The notes under the pieces were generated by a model that was not told the DNA's origin, searched no databases, and saw only the letters and a list, made by a program, of their open reading frames with translations. Source: Theodoxus fluviatilis (Eukaryota; Mollusca; Gastropoda; Cycloneritida; Neritidae). From it: a DNA stretch of 20,000 nt. The stretch covers positions 1 through 20,000 of the forward strand of contig JAWQFJ010026670.1 of assembly GCA_034096865.1 (NCBI GenBank), read 5' to 3'. A program made the translations under genes and the position numbers. Shown in pieces: positions 15,641 through 20,000 of this stretch; the first letter of the stretch is position 1; every line of letters starts with the position of its first letter.

Positions 15641-17003
15641 CAATAAATGCTCTCATACAAACCTGTCTCTATAAAAACTGCTCTAGAACTTTCCTTTGGT
15701 CTTACCTGTTACTGAAGCAAAGCAAAACATGTATGCCTCATTAAGCATGAGAAGCGGCACAAAGTTGCAAAACGTTTATCAGACACTAAGTATACTTGCC
15801 CGTGTGACGGTTCGTCCTTTTGCACTAGTAAGAATGTAGAAGCCAGCCATGCCTCAAATAAATGTAGTCATTAGAGAACCAGCCATAACAATGAGAATGA
15901 GTGACCTTGACAAAACTTCTTTAACATTGATTATTACTTCTGTTTTTCTCAATCGAGGACCGATTACGTCACAGAGTTTGACGGTGTCATATTGTGTGAG
16001 AGACAACATGATGATCAGTTCTTGATAATTCTCTTGGAGAGAGGGGACGGTTCGAATTTCTGGGAGAAAGAAGATGGAGTTTGGTTTTGGAGAAAGAGAA
16101 AAGTGAACGTGGGATGCAGTTACGAAATGATCGATACTGCATGCAGAAACTCCAAAGTGTTGTCGTGCAGCTTCGCTTCGACCCACAGACTGGGGCAACG
16201 CAGCGAGCGAACACTCAACCTCGAGTGAAATCTGTACGAGCGCGATTCAAGCAAGCAGCACTAACACCGCGTGTCATCTGTTGTCTAGTTCGTCCATAAC
16301 AACCGGGGAGATGGGTAAGGTTACAAGATGGTATCATGTTTTCCCTAGACAAACTATGAGCTAAATGTTAATAAGAGGACTGGTCTTGTAACACCCGCCA
16401 TTGTTGTGTTGAGTTTTCTGATTGGCTGATGACAGAGGACGTTTGGTCTGGCTGCTCACCACACGCTTTTAAAATAATTAGTAAATAATTATATGGACTA
16501 GACTATTTCTTTTGGAGCTATCTCCCTTTTCACGAAAACAAAGAGAGAATGCTGAATGCAGTGATGTTTAATACTTCTTGAACGATTTGAGCAGTTGCTA
16601 GAACAAAACAAAGATATATATTTGCTATACAACAAGAAAGCACCATCATTTGAAGGTGGGGGAAGGTTCTGTCACAGTTTTGCGTATTTTCGCCTCTGTT
16701 TCTGGAAGAAAACTCGTATTGAACAGTGATGTAGAGAAGTTAGGCAAGCTATAAAAATAGTATTCCAAAATGACCCAGAAATCCTAAATAGACAAGTTTG
16801 CACTGCCGTTTCTCCCCTTAGGAGGTTTGAATACAGGTTTTGATAAATATAAAAAATGGATGATGCATGCCATCCGTGATTATATATATTTGTATGTTTG
16901 CATGTAAAGAAAAGTGTACAGATACATTTAGGTGTGTGTATCTTTTACGAATATAAACGTCATGTTATGCTATTGATTTGGTAAATACATGTTGAGGCCT
17001 TAA
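15641..17003. other. Unassigned sequence
   Basis: An AATAAA lies at about 15643. A 114-codon minus-strand ORF (15854-16198) ends in a hydrophobic stretch (SLILIVMAGSLMTTFI), but it has no homology I recognise and overlaps other ORFs. CCAAT-type sequence (GATTGGCTGATGAC, about 16419) hints at a promoter. TATATATA runs occur at about 16613 and 16880. Nothing here can be called a gene with confidence. Confidence 0.3.
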
Positions 17004-17051
17004 GGCCTAACTTAATAGCCCGAACGGGTTATCGGCGAATGCCCTGAACAG

Positions 17052-17174
17052 CTTTTGCCCGACCAAATCATTCGGCCCAAACTCTGTTCGCCCTTAACTG
17101 CCCGTGAGCGTGCGCGATGAACACCCACGACAGCCACGCTCGCTCTGGTTTGGCGAGCACGTGTCGGGCAAAAG
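17052..17174. repeat. Subterminal inverted repeat of the TTAA element
   Basis: CTTTTGCCCGAC (17052-17063) and GTCGGGCAAAAG (17163-17174) are perfect 12-bp inverted copies about 50 bp inside the left TIR. Confidence 0.7.
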
Positions 17175-17286
17175 TTTGCTTGCAGCCCATGTTATGGGAG
17201 CTGAGAAACCGACTCTTCTGACGAGGAGGAGCTTTTGTTGGCGTTCCCGCGACAATTTCACAATTAAATGGCGGACATGTCTACAC

Positions 17287-18345
17287 TTCGCACAGACAAC
17301 ACTGTATTTGGGGATACTAGAAACCCATCCAAAGAAAATATAAGCCATGATCAGCATTAATTTATCAAAGCTGAATGTTGAATGCATCAATAGGTCGTGA
17401 AAGCTCCTACATTTTAAAAATGGAAATGCAGGTCAACGCATCTACACGGCGAAGCATCTGTCGGCAGGCTCGACTGCATTGTTGCATGTCGCTATCAACC
17501 TGATTTTTACAAAACGGTCTAGACCGGATCGGCAGCAAAATCGGCTTGAAAAACGGTACGTCTGTCGATGCCTTTAGGCACCTACACACGTACCAGTTGT
17601 CCCCCGGTTTTGCTGCCGATCCGGTCAAAAAATCTAAACCATGGACTAATCCGGCACGGTTCTTGTGACTAGGGCTGGCTCTATTTTCCCGACCCCGTCC
17701 AGACCGGTTCATATGCCCGGCAACACGAGATCTCGCGTTGTGGCGACTTAGTCGCCAATTTTAATGGCGGCCGCTGTCGTCGCTTCAGACAGGAAAAGGT
17801 GTATTTGGGGATACTACAAACCAATCCAAAGAAAAGGTAAGCCATGAACATCATTAATTTATCAAAGCTGTATGTTGAATGCATCAGTAGGTCGTGAAAG
17901 CTTCAACTTTTTACAAATCGAATGCTGGTCAATGCAAATCTACACCGGCGAAGAATGTCGATCGCCACCGCTCCATCGCGTCTTCGCACAGAAAACGCTG
18001 TATATCGGGATACTAGAAACCCCATCTCAAGAAAATATAAGCCATGAACAGCATTAATTTATCAAAGCTGTATGTTGAATGCATCAGTAGATCGGGAAAG
18101 TTCTGCATTTTGCAAATCCGACAGGCAGGTCACACGCATACGTCAAAGCGTCTGTTGTCATAGGCTCACCAAAGGGACGTAACTCTAAATTCTGACTTTG
18201 CTTTGCGTAAATGAACATCGCTCCAGTTCGCGGTGTGGGTGTAATCGTTGCGTGTGGCTGTCAACCCGCTTTTTACACGCACGGTCAGCCGGATCGGGAG
18301 CAAAACCAGCTTGAAAAACGGTACGTGTGTAGGCACCTTTAGTGT
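17287..18345. repeat. Three partial internal repeats in the TTAA element
   Basis: Copies start near 17287, 17785 and 17984. Each contains ...GGGATACTA, then AAGCCATGA-CA-CATTAATTTATCAAAGCTG, then GAATGCATCA and a CGTGAAAG-like string. Copy 1 and copy 3 continue into a shared second block (GCTTGAAAAACGGTACGT at about 17544 and 18309). Copy 2 is cut short at about 200 bp, where copy 3 begins. Confidence 0.75.
17522..17626. repeat. 105-nt long hairpin
   Basis: The outer arms, 17522-17544 and 17604-17626, pair at 22 of 23 positions. The inner arms, 17555-17572 and 17577-17594, pair at 15 of 18 around a TTTA loop. Only the left arm recurs at about 18290-18340. Confidence 0.8.
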
Positions 18346-19033
18346 GGATCGTTTTACAATTACAGCCAAAGGCAGGTTCGAGGACAACAATGTATTTATA
18401 ATCTTTCCTGGTGTAGCAGAGGTCCGCGCGTCAGCTATAAATAGAAGTGCGCAAAGCTTGGCTGGGCTCGTATCAACTCTCTCGCTGACACTGTGCATTC
18501 ACCTGTATTAAAATAACAACAACGCCCGGTTGGCGACGACGACGACAATGAAGACTGGGAGACTGCGTGAGAAGGGGGGAGCGGTTTGACAACTTGGTTT
18601 GGCCAATAAATCGCTATATAAACCATACTTTTACAATAAGAATGACAGCACTCGCATTGGCGACGACTGCTATAGTTTTGACCAGAAGGATTTTGACCAG
18701 AATCAAAGATAAGAATAAGATTATACATGCATCTATGATCCTCTTTGCATCAGATGTTGTATAGAAAATAATAGCTCACACAAATCATTTTATATGATAC
18801 TAGACAGCAATCTGAGAGCACAGACCCTCACTAAGTGCGCCACAGTTTCTCTTCCATGACCTCCATGACAATGAGTCATCACTTCCGTCAAGTTCGTTTG
18901 ATCAATTAGGCCTTGACACACATTGCGCCGAAACCATCCGAACATACCCGAACGACAAGCAGTCTTGGCACGCTCTATTGAGAACAAACGCAGGTTCGGC
19001 GAGATCCTCGAACGCCGGTTCACCCGACTGACA
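18346..19033 (+). other. TATA-box region inside the TTAA element, possible LTR fragment
   Basis: CTATAAATAG at about 18436 is a strong TATA box. About 100 bp later, ATAACAACAAC is followed by TTGGCGACGACGACGACAAT (from about 18530). TTGGCGACGA resembles the first bases after the LTR in some Mag-type gypsy elements, and TTGGCGACGAC recurs at about 18657. It could be a nested LTR fragment, but no clean CA end or TG start is seen. No ORF of note follows. Confidence 0.3.
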
Positions 19034-19058
19034 TTCGGGCTATTAAGTTAGCCCTTAA

Positions 19059-19369
19059 GCGATTTACCAGACAAACGGGTAGAGATGTGGAATTGAGATC
19101 TACTCTGGGCTCAACCCCAGACATTGCCTGGTGGAGCGATCTTTTGATCGCTGCGTTGTGAGCCCTGCTTTTGGCGAACTGAACAAATCGCAGTTCGACC
19201 GACCAGCGTGCCGTTTGATCGTCAGACATCCAAGCAATCGCCATAGCTTTAATGTTCGCGTTTGCTCTCTCGCCCGAACCTTGGCTTTGTGGGTGACGTG
19301 GCTTTCTGACTGTATTCATTTTCCACATTTCCCACACTGACTGACATTCAGGCAAAATGGCAAAATAAA
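19059..19369. other. No recognisable gene
   Basis: Short ORFs on both strands (for example minus 19020-19355) have no recognisable motifs. The composition is higher in GC than the left flank. Confidence 0.35.
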
Positions 19370-19487
19370 ATCACAACTTTTAGTCATTTTCGGGTAATGA
19401 CTGAAATGTTTAGTCTCTTCCAGAAATGACCGATCAAAACAGCTATATCTGGAAATGACTGAAATTGTTAGTCATTACCGGAAATGC
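19370..19487. repeat. Hairpin-forming AATGACT/AGTCATT repeats
   Basis: GTCATT/AATGAC (19383-19388, 19396-19401) and AATGACT/AGTCATT (19454-19460, 19470-19476) form two small hairpins. The phrase AATGACTGAAAT occurs in both. They lie directly before the Penelope-like fragment. Confidence 0.7.
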
Positions 19488-19790
19488 TTACTATACAAGG
19501 CCAAAAAGAAGAACCAGCGGGTCCCCTTTGTCGTGACCCACCACCCCAACAACCCTCCTTTGCGCTCCTGGGTCGGAGAACTCCACCAGGCGATGACCAA
19601 AACCAGCCCACGCATGGCACAAGCTGTACCCGATCCACATTTCACATCAGACACAAACTCACATGCACGAACATCACTACTGAACACTTCTCCCTACACG
19701 GACAGCACTGAAGTACGACGCAGGCGGGAACGTTTCTGGATGCACAAACTCTCTACTTTGACACCGAATGGCTTGAACACTTTGTTATAA
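19455..19790 (+). pseudogene. Penelope-like element C-terminal fragment with GIY-YIG remnant
   Basis: Penelope-like elements code for a reverse transcriptase and, in most lineages, a C-terminal GIY-YIG endonuclease. This frame shows the linker region (RVPFVVTHHPNNPPL, then TKTSPRMAQAVPDP) and next, without the expected R-x-x-NL and GIY-YIG core, a late GIY-YIG-like part ending RRRRERFWMHKL then STLTPNGLN and stop. The catalytic front of the endonuclease is missing, and the frame is kept across the join, so this is probably an in-frame deletion. The upstream ATG at 19455 lies in repeat DNA and is not the true start. The reverse transcriptase is absent. Confidence 0.65.
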
Positions 19791-20000
19791 TGGTTCCTCC
19801 CCAGTGGATCTTTTGACTTTGCTTGTGACTCTGCGGGAACGTTGTCTCGGTCAGATATTTGTGGCTAACTCGATTCACCAGTCGCAGTAGAACAGCTTGA
19901 CAAGACACGCACACGTATGTCGTCATGCGTGACGTAGACACTTCGGATTGGATAGGTGATGATTTGTCAAACCCTTCAGTCCTGAGGAAGGCTTTCAGCC
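19791..20000 (+). other. 3' flank of the Penelope-like fragment
   Basis: Noncoding. Near the window edge it reads CTGAGGAAGGCTTTCAGCC (19981-19999), a short imperfect stem (GGCT...AGCC). It resembles the 'GAAGG...GCCGAAACG' phrase common in the 3' regions of Penelope-like elements. The sequence is cut by the window end. Confidence 0.4.

Larger units (their letters stand above)
17004..19054. mobile_element. TTAA-flanked DNA transposon, Kolobok-like, non-autonomous, 2,051 bp
   Basis: Terminal inverted repeats GGCCTAACTTAATAGCCCGAA (left, first 21 bp from 17004; 20 of 21 bases match) and GGGCTAACTTAATAGCCCGA (minus, from 19054) are flanked on both sides by TTAA (17000-17003, 19055-19058). TTAA targets are used by piggyBac and Kolobok elements. 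TIRs beginning GGG rather than CCC favour Kolobok, which is inference. No transposase ORF is visible. The interior has partial internal repeats, a long hairpin and a TATA-box region. Confidence 0.75.

Noticed and set aside
15854..16198. Minus-strand ORF with hydrophobic C-terminus as a membrane protein gene
   Set aside because: No homology recognised, overlapping ORFs on the other strand, no promoter or splice evidence.

Overview
The window reads as eukaryotic, intron-poor repeat DNA from a marine invertebrate. A bivalve-like mollusc is my best guess, an inference from the mix of elements: Ty3/gypsy elements, a tRNA-derived SINE with a TAA tail, a Penelope-like GIY-YIG element, BED-finger hAT transposases and a Fanzor gene. 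I see no intact host gene; almost everything recognisable is a mobile element or a viral fossil in some state of decay.

Left part (1-5,600, + strand): a 5'-truncated Ty3/gypsy element. One reading frame runs from about 84 to 4502, broken only by in-frame stops. It encodes reverse transcriptase, RNase H, integrase with a C-terminal PHD finger, and then an extra ORF in the env position with a C2H2-like finger. A 33-bp tandem repeat and a possible polypurine tract/LTR start follow.

Middle-left (6,240-8,490): a decayed Rep gene of a CRESS-DNA (circovirus-like) virus, with its ATG and three recognisable rolling-circle motif regions. Next comes a second gypsy element, of another lineage, with a short 130-bp 5' LTR, a primer-binding site matching tRNA-Leu, and a frameshifted gag that breaks off before pol.

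Middle (9,330-10,210, - strand): the 3' end of a CR1/jockey-like LINE beside a tRNA-derived SINE. Both end in similar tails (GCG-RTTATAAATA followed by TAA/ATT repeats), which suggests the SINE uses that LINE's machinery.

Centre (11,033-14,949): nested transposons. A 0.9-kb hAT-like element lies just upstream of a decayed Fanzor (eukaryotic TnpB-like, RNA-guided nuclease) gene. That gene is split by a second, 1,967-bp hAT-like element with 16-bp TIRs and a CTGTT target duplication; removing the element brings the two Fanzor halves back into one frame. The gene keeps the RuvC-I Asp and the Cys4 zinc ribbon with an HRD motif, but the middle of the nuclease domain is gone.

Right part (17,004-20,000): a 2,051-bp TTAA-flanked element with 21-bp TIRs (Kolobok-like), internal repeats and a 105-nt hairpin. 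After a patch of small hairpin repeats comes a Penelope-like element fragment whose reading frame joins a conserved linker directly to the end of a GIY-YIG domain. The stretches between these blocks hold nothing I can name.
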